From contig JABSOX010000058.1 of NCBI GenBank assembly GCA_013215655.1, positions 1 through 33,031 on the forward strand: a DNA stretch of 33,031 nt, in the 5' to 3' direction. Both the position numbers and the translations under genes were made by a program. The stretch's first letter is position 1. Each line of letters begins with the position of its first letter. This document shows positions 1-7,802 of the stretch, one piece after another. This DNA comes from Colwellia sp. (GTDB taxonomy: Bacteria > Pseudomonadota > Gammaproteobacteria > Enterobacterales > Alteromonadaceae). Below the pieces are notes generated by a model, which was not told the DNA's origin, searched no databases, and saw only the letters and a list, made by a program, of their open reading frames with translations.

Positions 1-1
1 T

Positions 2-655
2 GAAGTTCACAGCTCGGCGCAAACGCCAGAGCAAAAGGGTATTCTCTATTGGTTCGTACTGACAACGCACAAGCCTATTGGTTGGCTAAATTTCACCGAC
101 GTTGAGCAAAAGTTAATTATCGACCAGTTGAATCAATCTTCTCGGCGACAGTTTAAAGCCCCGCAGCGACTGCAAATCGAATTCGACAGAGCCATCACTG
201 CACTGGAGAACTCAGACACCGATGCCTTTATGCGGGTTAAAGTTAAGAATGCATTATCACAAGCACTGTTAATAATTTTTGAGGCTATTTCTGGGGGAGG
301 AGCTGATGATTGTTTATCACCCGAGATAAACCGAAATCTAGAATTCATTGCCGAGCATTTAACCGATGAAAGTTTAGCAATGAAACAACTCGCTACGCAG
401 GCAGGGCTTTCGGTAAGCCGTTATAAATCTCGTTTTAAACAGGAGACAGGCTACCCTCCAGCAGATTACATACTTAGGCAAAAAATTGAATGGGCGAAAA
501 AATTACTCGCTAATGATACGCTGAGTATTACGGTTATTGCACTGGAATTAAATTTCAATTCTTCGCAATATTTTTCCACCGTCTTCAAGCGCTATGTCGG
601 CCAAACACCCAGCGTATTCCGACAAGGAGGTGGAGTTACAATCCACAAAGAATAA
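2..655 (+). CDS. AraC-family transcriptional regulator, C-terminal part (5' end outside window)
   Basis: The reading frame is open from base 2 without a stop, so the gene starts to the left of the window; a TTG at 128 lies inside this frame and is not needed as a start. The last roughly 100 residues form the AraC/XylS double helix-turn-helix: a first helix pair around LATQAGLSVSRYKSRFKQETG and a second around TVIALELNFNSSQYFSTVFKR, followed by the usual VGQTPSVFRQ end. The upstream part (GILYWFVLTTHKPIGWLNF) would belong to the ligand-binding N-terminal region and resembles no specific sugar or effector domain I can name. The target is unknown; nearly 750 bp without a clear gene follows. The family is certain, the role is not. 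Confidence 0.88.
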   Translation, partial: EVHSSAQTPEQKGILYWFVLTTHKPIGWLNFTDVEQKLIIDQLNQSSRRQFKAPQRLQIEFDRAITALENSDTDAFMRVKVKNALSQALLIIFEAISGGGADDCLSPEINRNLEFIAEHLTDESLAMKQLATQAGLSVSRYKSRFKQETGYPPADYILRQKIEWAKKLLANDTLSITVIALELNFNSSQYFSTVFKRYVGQTPSVFRQGGGVTIHKE

Positions 656-1371
656 TATCATACTACTGAACAGAAACGGCCTACTTCATGTTGATTGTAT
701 ATCTGTTTGGTTGTAGAAGTGACCTTTGGTTAGTAATCTATGAACAATGAAAAGTCGGTTATCGTTAAGGGTTTTCAGAACGCATTATTGTATTTAAGAG
801 TCCCCCCCGAATAACGAGGTCAACTTTCCGAATACAAACTGTTATAACTTTCTTATTTCTATGTCGCGATGAGGGCGTTATGCCATAAAAGTAATACCCT
901 ATTCCACTTGGATTTTCAAAAAGGCTAATGTCCACTTTGCCGAGGAGCTGATTTTATTATCGGGGCAAGATCAATCTGCGGTCTTTAGCTTTGTGCCTTA
1001 AAAGTGCATCACTAATGTCTTCATTCGGCCAAAGGAGACATAAGCGTGATTATGTTGTCCGTCTCAAAAGCCTCAATTTGAGGGCAGTCAACAACTGGTT
1101 TAATGCGTAACTCACCTAAATTGACTCTGACCCCTTTTATTTGAAATCGAAAGTAGCCCCAACTTTTAACTCTCGAACGACGGCAATGGTGGCCTTGTTC
1201 TCGTTCAGACTTAATGGGATATTGGCAAAAAGTTATCATCAAGAGACACATACCTATATCTTCTGGGAACGTCCACTATCAGCTGACTGTTAGCTAATGT
1301 GTTTTTCAGCCATTAGCTGGTATCGTAGCTCGAACAAAACATCGACGTTTACAGCTAAACGCAACTAAGTG
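656..1371. other. Gene-poor gap with decayed repeat fragments
   Basis: I see no convincing gene. The stretch contains fragments that recur in other gaps: GGGGCAAGATCAAT at 962-975 is repeated at 5969-5982. At 1119-1140 it has an AATTGACTCTGACCCC-type sequence resembling elements found beside REP-associated transposase genes in marine gammaproteobacteria (from memory, unchecked). Inverted arms AGCTAATG (1292-1299) and CATTAGCT (1311-1318) could form a hairpin. A short open frame at 1021-1251 on the minus strand lacks a credible start signal and overlaps these repeats. Confidence 0.5.
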
Positions 1372-1404
1372 TGCCAGACTTTTTATCGTCTGGCATTTTG
1401 ATTT
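1372..1404 (+). terminator. Rho-independent-type hairpin
   Basis: Perfect 8-bp inverted repeat TGCCAGAC (1372-1379) / GTCTGGCA (1388-1395) with an 8-base loop, followed on the plus strand by TTTTGATTTT. It lies directly beyond the stop codon of the minus-strand gene ending at 1404, so it may serve that gene, although the T-rich side faces the plus direction. No plus-strand gene is evident upstream. Confidence 0.6.
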
Positions 1405-1694
1405 TATTGAATGTCAGAGCTGTCAGGCTCTATTATCAATGCTTTATTTTTGTTCTTCCCACCATCTTCTGCTTGCTGTTTTTTAATCGCCCGCTTTTCA
1501 GTTACAACCATAGCAATTGTTTTTTCAACCAATGGATCCGGAGAAAACATTTGAACAAAAACAGCAAAAGCAATGGCAATACCACGACGCTTCTTAGCGA
1601 ACTTCATTAATATGACTGCAAAAAAAGAGCAACCGGCAAAAACAATCCATGGCGCTAACGCCAAATAAAAATTATATGTTAAAAAACCATCCAT
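1404..1694 (-). CDS. Small membrane protein, hypothetical (96 aa)
   Basis: No family recognised. The N-terminus has one strong hydrophobic segment (about residues 7-31, YLALAPWIVFAGCSFFAVIL), then a basic patch (KFAKKRRG), a second weaker hydrophobic stretch (IAIAFAVFVQMF), and a charged Lys/Glu-rich tail. This fits a small inner-membrane protein with one or two helices and a cytoplasmic tail. The ATG start is preceded by TTAGGTG at ribosome-binding distance. A hairpin sits just past the stop and an 8-bp hairpin (1748-1775) separates it from the upstream gene on the same strand. It is short and of unknown function, but start signal, composition and hairpin support a real gene. Confidence 0.6.
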   Translation of the reverse strand: MDGFLTYNFYLALAPWIVFAGCSFFAVILMKFAKKRRGIAIAFAVFVQMFSPDPLVEKTIAMVVTEKRAIKKQQAEDGGKNKNKALIIEPDSSDIQ

Positions 1695-1747
1695 ACAAAC
1701 ACCTAACTTTACGTTATAAAACTAACTTAATCATGAAGATGACTAGG

Positions 1748-1775
1748 GTCTGTTGCGATTTAGGGTACAACAGAC
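1748..1775. repeat. Intergenic hairpin between two small minus-strand genes
   Basis: Perfect arms GTCTGTTG (1748-1755) and CAACAGAC (1768-1775) with a 12-base loop, 17 bases beyond the stop of the gene at 1793-2209. There is no T-run on the minus strand, so termination by this hairpin alone is doubtful. Confidence 0.45.
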
Positions 1776-1792
1776 ACTAAGTACTATTCTTA

Positions 1793-2209
1793 TTAACAGA
1801 AGTTTTTATACGTAGAGCTTTTGCTTTCAGCTTGGTAGAAAGTTTGATGATGTGGTTGGTGTAGTTGCCTAGTAGGAATGTTGAGAAGTATCGTTTTTTG
1901 TTTTTTGTATTGTTGTTGAGTGTTGAGTGTCACAATGAGTGACAATGAATCTTCATATAAATTAAATGAATCCAAAAAGCGGTTTTTACATAAATACGAC
2001 TTACATGCCTTAGAAGTACTTCTTTTATGGAGCAATATTTGATTGGGTGTTTTCTTTAGTTTAAGAGAAAGAGTTGCTTGCTTATATTCAACATACTCAA
2101 CTTGTTGAGTATCACTATTAATAATCGATGATAAAGGTAATGATAAAGTAGCATTAACAGATAAAACAGAGCTAATGAACAAAACAAATTTTAAAATAAT
2201 ATGCTGCAA
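1793..2209 (-). CDS. Secreted hypothetical protein (138 aa)
   Basis: No family recognised. The start is a TTG at 2209, chosen because GGAG lies 6 bases upstream on the minus strand, a strong ribosome-binding site. The N-terminus is a plausible signal peptide (ILKFVLFISSVLSVNA, cleavage about residue 20). The mature part is rich in Ser, Leu, Lys and Gln, with three cysteines (a CKSYLC pair and one terminal Cys) that could form a disulfide in the periplasm. No catalytic motif is visible. It is followed by the hairpin at 1748-1775 and then the small membrane-protein gene on the same strand; whether the two are co-transcribed is not clear. Confidence 0.55.
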   Translation of the reverse strand: MQHIILKFVLFISSVLSVNATLSLPLSSIINSDTQQVEYVEYKQATLSLKLKKTPNQILLHKRSTSKACKSYLCKNRFLDSFNLYEDSLSLIVTLNTQQQYKKQKTILLNIPTRQLHQPHHQTFYQAESKSSTYKNFC

Positions 2210-3138
2210 TTTAGACTCCTTTAATGTTTTACTGATATCACTCCATTATTGGGTTTATTATCTTTGATTTCAATAGTTTTAGAATGTTTCTGTAATATAT
2301 TTAACATTAACTAATGAAAATCCTCACGTAGTAGATACTAATGTTTGGCAGCACCAGTGCCGAGAACACTCGGATGCGTAGGAGCGGTGAACTTATGTTT
2401 ATTCAAACAGACTTATCTGAGGCTGTGATCTACTTTGTGGGCGCGAAAATTTCACAATATCATCATTTTTTGTATTCAGGTGACTGAGTATCTTTTTTGG
2501 ATCACCAATGTGTTTTCGATGCTAGCTATAACCTTTACCATACTACCGCATTGCTCACAGGTTTCGATATCTATGATAAAAACCCGCCATGACCAATACA
2601 AGCGCCCTAAAACCGCTCTGTAATATTACCCCAGCGGCCGCTTTTAGACTATCCTCGCATTTGATTGTGTGTTACCACCAATGACCGCTGTGGTGGCTTA
2701 GTTCACATTCAGGCTGAACGACTCATTGACAAAAGTAATCATCAAAAAACTCATGTTTTTAACTATGGGGAACTTCCGCTAGCAGGATGCTGCTAGCCTA
2801 GTATGACCGCTCAACCATGTCCGCTCTAGATCAAAACATACAAAATTTTTCAGTATAAATTCTAAAATGCTAACGTCTTCTTGGTGGTGGTTTCTGTCCT
2901 TAATATCTCATTTCAAAAAAATTGGTGAACTCCAATTGAAGCAACTTTTTTGTTAAGGGTTTCTTGGTGCGTATTGTTGACGTAATCAATTGAAAAGCTT
3001 AATGTCAGCTAGAAGCTGAGCTATAGCCGTTAAAAAAATTATAAATCAAACCGAAATCTTTTCTGCATAGTTGTAAAATCCATACTAATAGGCTGATTTC
3101 CTCCCTTATAAAGCACTCACGATGACGGAAATTATGAG
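2210..3138. other. Long non-coding gap with inverted repeats and repeat relics
   Basis: No gene is supported in about 930 bp. Visible structure: GACCGCTGTGGTGGCT at 2684-2699, whose exact reverse complement occurs at 6092-6107; a perfect hairpin GCTAGCAG-GATG-CTGCTAGC at 2778-2797; a small CCGAG-AACA-CTCGG hairpin near 2362-2375; and TTCTTGGTGCGTATTG at 2961-2976, nearly repeated at 4608-4623. A short plus-strand open frame at 2435-2623 has no ribosome-binding site and no protein-like composition. The gap must also hold the promoter of the esterase at 3139, but I cannot pick it with confidence. Confidence 0.5.
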
Positions 3139-4389
3139 ATGACGAACTATATAAAAATAATTACAACATTTATTCTTTTTATCCCAATGATAAGTTTTGC
3201 CAATGTATTTGATACAGGCGTTCGGGTCACAATTAATTCTGCTGAATTAGGCGAAAAAAGAGAGCTGCAAATATTGCTTCCTGAAAATTACCAGGCCAAT
3301 TTGATAGCCACTTATCCTGTTATTTACTTGCTAGACGGCGATTATAATTTTCACGGCGTTTCGGGCCTGTTGGATTTAATGGCTAATAAAGGCCAGTTGA
3401 TCCCAGATGTTATTCTCGTTGGACTTGCTGATAAAGGTACTGAAACATACCGAAAGTATATGACGCCGAATGAATCTACTTCACCAATAAAAGCGAATAA
3501 AGGCGCTGCTGAAGCATTCTTGGCTTTTATAAATAATGAAGTACAGCCATATATCAAAAAGCGTTACCGGGTCGCAGCTCATTCAACACTAGTAGGTCAC
3601 TCTATAGGTGGATTATTTGTTTTGAATACTCTGTTAGAAGTGCCAGACTCATTTAATAATTACGTGGCTATTAGCCCTTCAGTATGGGTTTCTGATAGCG
3701 CAATAATAAAAAAGGCGCAAGAAAAATTAGGTAAAAATAAACACCAAAAGGTGTCGTTATATTTGGCCTTGGGTGACGAAACTCGTATGGGGCAATATGC
3801 ATTTATCAATCAGCTTGATGTTAAGCCACGAAAAGATATTGATTGGAGCTTTAAACATTATCCAAGTGAGAATCATCATTCAGTCAGTCTAATCGCACTA
3901 CGTGATAGCTTAAAAACTATATTTCAAGGCTGGTATCTACCAGAAAAAACATTAGAGAGTTATGAATCGGAAGCAATATTAAAACATTATGAGAGCATTC
4001 AAAAAGCTCTTGGTATAAAACAGCCGATTCCAGCGTCAGTTGTACATATAATGATCCGCCAGCATTATCGCCAGAAGAAAGTTGATGATTTGCCCGAGTT
4101 TATTGCTAATGCCATTGCTCGGTCTCCAGAATCTAAACAGATATTGATTGCTAAGCAGGCTAGCTTCGCTGGGCACTATGATTCACCTAAAAGTGCGTTA
4201 TTGCTATTAAAAAGTGTGGAGTTTGAATTTTCCAGTTCTATTGAACATATGAAAGCAATTGCAGCTACTTATGAGCAATCAAATGATAAAGCAGCGGCAC
4301 TGCGTTACTATAAAAAAGCATTGAAGCTAGCAAAAGACCAAAATACCAATCAATGGCAGCTGAATATTATTCAAGCTAAGCTTTTATAA
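3139..4389 (+). CDS. Secreted alpha/beta-hydrolase, esterase D (PF00756) type, with C-terminal TPR
   Basis: A signal peptide (residues 1-21, ending ISFA) precedes an esterase-D/ferric-siderophore-esterase-like hydrolase. The nucleophile elbow GHSIGG places the serine at residue 155. An acidic residue follows in LGDETR (Asp213 or Glu214) and the histidine in ENHHS (246/247) completes a triad; YLLDGD near residue 63 is a typical early strand. From about residue 285 the chain becomes helical, and the end (ATYEQSNDKAAALRYYKKALKLAKD) is a TPR-like repeat. Family members hydrolyse siderophore, S-formylglutathione or acyl esters; the substrate here cannot be told. It stands alone between repeat-filled gaps. 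An imperfect hairpin GGCCTA / TAGGGCC (4394-4420) after the stop might end its transcript. The start is fixed by the signal peptide; the ribosome-binding site is weak. Confidence 0.85.
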   Translation: MTNYIKIITTFILFIPMISFANVFDTGVRVTINSAELGEKRELQILLPENYQANLIATYPVIYLLDGDYNFHGVSGLLDLMANKGQLIPDVILVGLADKGTETYRKYMTPNESTSPIKANKGAAEAFLAFINNEVQPYIKKRYRVAAHSTLVGHSIGGLFVLNTLLEVPDSFNNYVAISPSVWVSDSAIIKKAQEKLGKNKHQKVSLYLALGDETRMGQYAFINQLDVKPRKDIDWSFKHYPSENHHSVSLIALRDSLKTIFQGWYLPEKTLESYESEAILKHYESIQKALGIKQPIPASVVHIMIRQHYRQKKVDDLPEFIANAIARSPESKQILIAKQASFAGHYDSPKSALLLLKSVEFEFSSSIEHMKAIAATYEQSNDKAAALRYYKKALKLAKDQNTNQWQLNIIQAKLL

Positions 4390-4945
4390 TCAAGGCCTAA
4401 CACTTAATTCAGATAGGGCCTAAATGTCGATAATATAGGCGAGTGTGACATTTTTCCTAGTTTCCGTTTTGTTGCCCTATATTGACGTTAAATAACTAGT
4501 TATTTAACGTCCGCTTAAAATTGAAGGTGTTTTACTTCCGGAATGTGGTGATAGTGATCATTAGCCAGTAATCAACGACCAATGAAAAATAGGTCGCAGC
4601 AAATGACTTCTTGGTGCGCATTGCGGAAGTTTCAGAGTCGCATTCGCTAAGGTCTGCTTCATATCTCACAGTTGCCAGTGGGAGTCCATCTCAGAACGCT
4701 GAATTATTTGATTTATTGTACATTTTAATCAATATTTTTTTGGTGAAAATGAAGGCCTTGTTTTCATAAAAGTGAATTAATGTTACTACTTACTTGTCGT
4801 AACTCTTAACAATATTTTTTGGATACGATTGTTATTTACTTTTCAGTAGTACACATTTGTAATGTTCTGAGAAAACGATTTAAATAAACTATAATCAATA
4901 GTAATAGTTTATATTGGTTTATGACTTAAATCATGGCGGATTTAG
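4390..4945. other. Intergenic gap containing palindromes
   Basis: No gene seen. It contains a perfect 28-bp palindrome (4484-4511), a near copy of the TTCTTGGTGCG fragment (4608-4623), and an inverted repeat ATAAACTAT (4884-4892) / ATAGTTTAT (4904-4912) some 35 bp upstream of the next start, which could be an operator for the following binding-protein gene. Confidence 0.5.
4484..4511. repeat. Perfect 28-bp palindrome
   Basis: Arms GACGTTAAATAAC and GTTATTTAACGTC flank a central TA, so every base pairs with its symmetry mate. It lies mid-gap, 95 bp beyond the esterase gene and 434 bp before the next gene. It could be a dimeric regulator site, a hairpin in RNA, or a scar of a mobile element. 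Confidence 0.85.
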
Positions 4946-5719
4946 TTGAGTATCTCTAAAATAATTTATCGATGCGCTCTGCTTAGTTCAATGTTCATTA
5001 TGTCTGGGTTTTGTTATAGCAGTGAAATAATTACGTTACGTGTCACTCATGCACCTCCACATTACTTCAAAAATGCCTCAGGTCAGTGGACAGGATCGGG
5101 TATTGAAACCGTCAAAGCCGTTATCATTGAGGCTGGCTATAAGCCTAAATATCTTAACGTACCTTGGATGCGGGCATTAATGCTGTTAGAGCAGGGGAAA
5201 TTAGATATGATGATGGGGTTATCTATCACTCAAGAACGCTCAAGGTTTTTGCACTGGATTGGCCCTGTCAGAAATGAAGAAATGACCTTAGTTGTAAGAA
5301 AAGAAAATATAAATTTCAACATTAAAAGCCTCGATGACCTTGCCGCTATAGCCGATGATCTCAGCAAACCTTTTGGCTTACAGTTAGGCGCTTATTATGG
5401 CGAAGGTTTTTCGTTGAAGCTGCAACAAGCGCAGTTTAGGGGGAAATTTTACACCAGTACCACTTTAAAGCAAAACTTAGGATTAACAAACAGTGGGCGT
5501 ATTTTAGGTTTTTTTGAAAATAAAGCATCTATTGATCATCGAATTAGTAATGATCCCGAATACAAACAATTAGTTCTTCATCCTTTTGTGCTTAATAATT
5601 CACCTGTTTATTATGGTTTAAGTAAAAAAACTTCTGTAGATTTCTATCAAAAACTGCAACAGGCATTTGATAAATTAGAAAAAAATGGCACTTTGGATAA
5701 CTTACGTAATAAACGATAG
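4946..5719 (+). CDS. Periplasmic substrate-binding protein, SBP_bac_3 family (orphan)
   Basis: The start is a TTG: an in-frame TAG lies directly upstream, and GGCGGA sits about 5 bases before it. A signal peptide (about residues 1-26, ALLSSMFIMSGFCYSS) is followed by an amino-acid-type solute-binding fold (PF00497): THAPPHYF near the N-terminus, then GSGIETVKAVIIEAGY, PWMRALMLLEQGKLDMMMGLSITQERSRF and a C-terminal half ending in QAFDKLEKNGTLDNLR. The PW.RA and ERSRF signatures are typical of the solo binding proteins numerous in Shewanella, Vibrio and Colwellia relatives. No permease or ATPase gene is adjacent, so a sensory or scavenging role is as likely as transport. It is distantly similar to the protein at 21956-22684. 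The ligand is unknown. Confidence 0.87.
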   Translation: MSISKIIYRCALLSSMFIMSGFCYSSEIITLRVTHAPPHYFKNASGQWTGSGIETVKAVIIEAGYKPKYLNVPWMRALMLLEQGKLDMMMGLSITQERSRFLHWIGPVRNEEMTLVVRKENINFNIKSLDDLAAIADDLSKPFGLQLGAYYGEGFSLKLQQAQFRGKFYTSTTLKQNLGLTNSGRILGFFENKASIDHRISNDPEYKQLVLHPFVLNNSPVYYGLSKKTSVDFYQKLQQAFDKLEKNGTLDNLRNKR

Positions 5720-6428
5720 TGGATTTACTCTACGGTTGTTTTTCTATCAGGTGGTCATTAAGAGTATCGCAGTAGTTACGCAGGAGTAGTTAGCGAGTCC
5801 TAGGAATCGTCAAAATAATTAGTGCACAATATCTTATGTCATAGGCAGATTATCCGAAAATCCTAATTATAAGTTTATTCAGACTTAAAGGACTATATTG
5901 CGCACAGAAGAATCGTAAAACGCATTAGTGAAATGACCGCTTTCATCTCTAAAACAGACCTTTATTCTGGGGCAAGATCAATGCGCACAAAGTGATCATC
6001 TCAGGAAATATTTCTAATGACCGCTTTGTGCTGTGAGTTCAACCGACCAAATTTAGACGTGAATTTATCTTAATAGATAGACAGCTTAGTAGCCACCACA
6101 GCGGTCGTTCATCATCTAATTATTAATGATCACTTTATGCAATGGGGAAGTGAGTTGCAATTTACTATAACTTCCGCAGTTGGCTCAATAGCGGTCAATT
6201 GTTAAATTATATACACTTCTATGTCACCACACTCTTTAGTTAGCCGAGATTAACGAAATCGAGTTTGTAGAATTATCTAAAATAAAAAGGTCTACCCTTC
6301 TAATTTTTAATAATAATTACTTGTTAATGTCACCGACCCCTTTAATTCCTATAAATAAATGGTATACGTAATTTCTATAATATGTAAATATAATATTAAA
6401 TAATAAGCATTAACAAGACCTCTATTAA
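5720..6428. other. Non-coding gap with recurring relic sequences
   Basis: No gene is supported. It includes ATGACCGCTT-type fragments (about 5933 and 6018), the second copy of GGGGCAAGATCAAT (5969-5982), AGCCACCACAGCGGTC (6092-6107; inverted copy at 2684-2699), and TTAATGTCACCGACCCC at 6324-6340, which resembles short sequences near REP-associated transposases. The last 100 bp are very AT-rich and probably hold the promoter of the gene at 6429. Confidence 0.5.
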
Positions 6429-7529
6429 ATGCGGCTTATCGTTCTTCTTTTCCTCTCAGTATTTGCACTTACATTACGTGCCGAAAATATCAATGTCACC
6501 TTTGTTGTAGCAGATACTCATAAAAGTTATTTTTATAACCTTGTTAATGATGTAAACCTAGCCGTAGCAAAAAGCCTTGGTATAAATCTTGAAATTATAC
6601 ACAGTGATTCAGATCGTTTTGCCCATGTTTCAGCCATTAGAAAAATTGTTTTTAGAGATAAAAAGCCAGATTATATAATTTTTCGTGGTTTTTTGGGGAA
6701 TATTGCTAAAATGTTCGACATACTAGAACAACAAAAAATAAAGTTCATTACACTTGAGCAAGATTTTACTGGCAAAGATTATCAATTTTTAGGTACACCC
6801 CAACAAAACTATAAATACTGGATGGGGCAAATAAATTACGACGACAAAGCCGGTGGTGAGTTATTATTACAAGCTTTAATTGATGCCCATTTTGTTCGCT
6901 ACCCAAACAAAAAGATGTCGATAACTGGCATAGGTGGCAACACCAATGACCAAGCGAAAAATCGACAATCGTCATTAGATCATTTTAATGCTGAAAAATA
7001 TCATAATAAAATACATGTTAATCAAGTGTTTTTATCAAACTGGCGAGCTACACAAGTTGAAAAACTCTTTAGTAATATCTACAAACGTTATCCACATACA
7101 ACTGCCTATTGGTGTGCTGGCGATCAATTAGCGTTATCGGTTCTAAAAAAGCATCAGGAAACGGCCAATACCCCAATACTAATCGGCGGTTTTGACTGGA
7201 TTCCACGAATGTTACGAAAAATAAAAACTGGTGAGCTTACTGCTTCAGTGGGGGGGCACTTTGTGATGGTAGCTGATGCACTGGTTAAAATCATTGATTA
7301 CGAAAATGGGCTTAATCGTTTTATTCTACCGCCGTTTAGAAAACAATTTGAGCTGATCACTCAAGAAAATATCGACCTTTACTTACACTCGATAGAAAAT
7401 TCCATTTGGAATGAAATAGATTTCAATGATTTTGTATTTTCAAAAAATGATGAACATATCGAACTTACCGTTAACAATATGATTAACCTACATCAAAAAA
7501 ATTCAGCTGTGAAAACAAATCGAGAATAA
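6429..7529 (+). CDS. Periplasmic binding protein, type 1 (sugar ABC / LuxP-like), orphan
   Basis: A signal peptide (residues 1-18, ending TLRA) is followed by a type-1 periplasmic binding fold resembling Peripla_BP_4: VTFVVADTHKSYFYNLVNDVNLAVAKSLG at the N-terminus, then PDYIIFRGFLGN, KFITLEQDF, MSITGIGGN, TTAYWCAGDQLALSVLKKH and ILIGGFDWIPRMLRKIKTGELTASVGGHFVM. The last block is the hinge and ligand-contact region found in ribose- and AI-2-binding relatives. No ABC permease or ATPase gene is nearby, so the protein may deliver ligand to a receptor such as a kinase, chemoreceptor or diguanylate cyclase, or to a transporter elsewhere. A small hairpin CGTTAG / CTAACG (7560-7576) follows the gene. 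The ligand cannot be predicted. Confidence 0.85.
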   Translation: MRLIVLLFLSVFALTLRAENINVTFVVADTHKSYFYNLVNDVNLAVAKSLGINLEIIHSDSDRFAHVSAIRKIVFRDKKPDYIIFRGFLGNIAKMFDILEQQKIKFITLEQDFTGKDYQFLGTPQQNYKYWMGQINYDDKAGGELLLQALIDAHFVRYPNKKMSITGIGGNTNDQAKNRQSSLDHFNAEKYHNKIHVNQVFLSNWRATQVEKLFSNIYKRYPHTTAYWCAGDQLALSVLKKHQETANTPILIGGFDWIPRMLRKIKTGELTASVGGHFVMVADALVKIIDYENGLNRFILPPFRKQFELITQENIDLYLHSIENSIWNEIDFNDFVFSKNDEHIELTVNNMINLHQKNSAVKTNRE

Positions 7530-7802
7530 CCTTTCAAATATTTATGTTCGCATACGTATCGTTAGCGCACCTAACGTTGAATAATTTAAGCTAATAAATT
7601 TAGTCCGTATTTGGTATTTAGTGACCTTTTGAATAGATGATTTAATCAATAATTATTTGTTTAGAGGTAAAGATCTCTTTGTGCGCATTATAGTCGACGT
7701 TATCACTTGGTTAGCTAATGACAGCACTTCCGACTATGATCTTGCCCTAAGAAGTCATTAGCGGTGACCTGTTTTTTTATTGAACATTGGTTATTAGCTA
7801 AG
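7530..7802. other. Gap upstream of the insertion sequence
   Basis: No gene. It contains the hairpin CGTTAG-CGCAC-CTAACG at 7560-7576 and GATCTTGCCC at 7738-7747, the inverse of the recurring GGGCAAGATC fragment. Confidence 0.45.

Noticed and set aside
1021-1251. Minus-strand open frame of 76 codons
   Set aside because: Unusual composition, no ribosome-binding site, and it runs through repeat-like sequence; treated as chance.
1371-1610. Plus-strand open frame of 79 codons
   Set aside because: It lies antisense over the better supported small membrane protein at 1404-1694 and begins in the terminator hairpin.
2435-2623. Plus-strand open frame of 62 codons
   Set aside because: No start signal or protein-like pattern, in a gap filled with repeat relics.
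4946-5719. Lipoprotein signal in the binding protein (SGFC)
   Set aside because: The residues before Cys do not fit a lipobox well; called an ordinary signal peptide.
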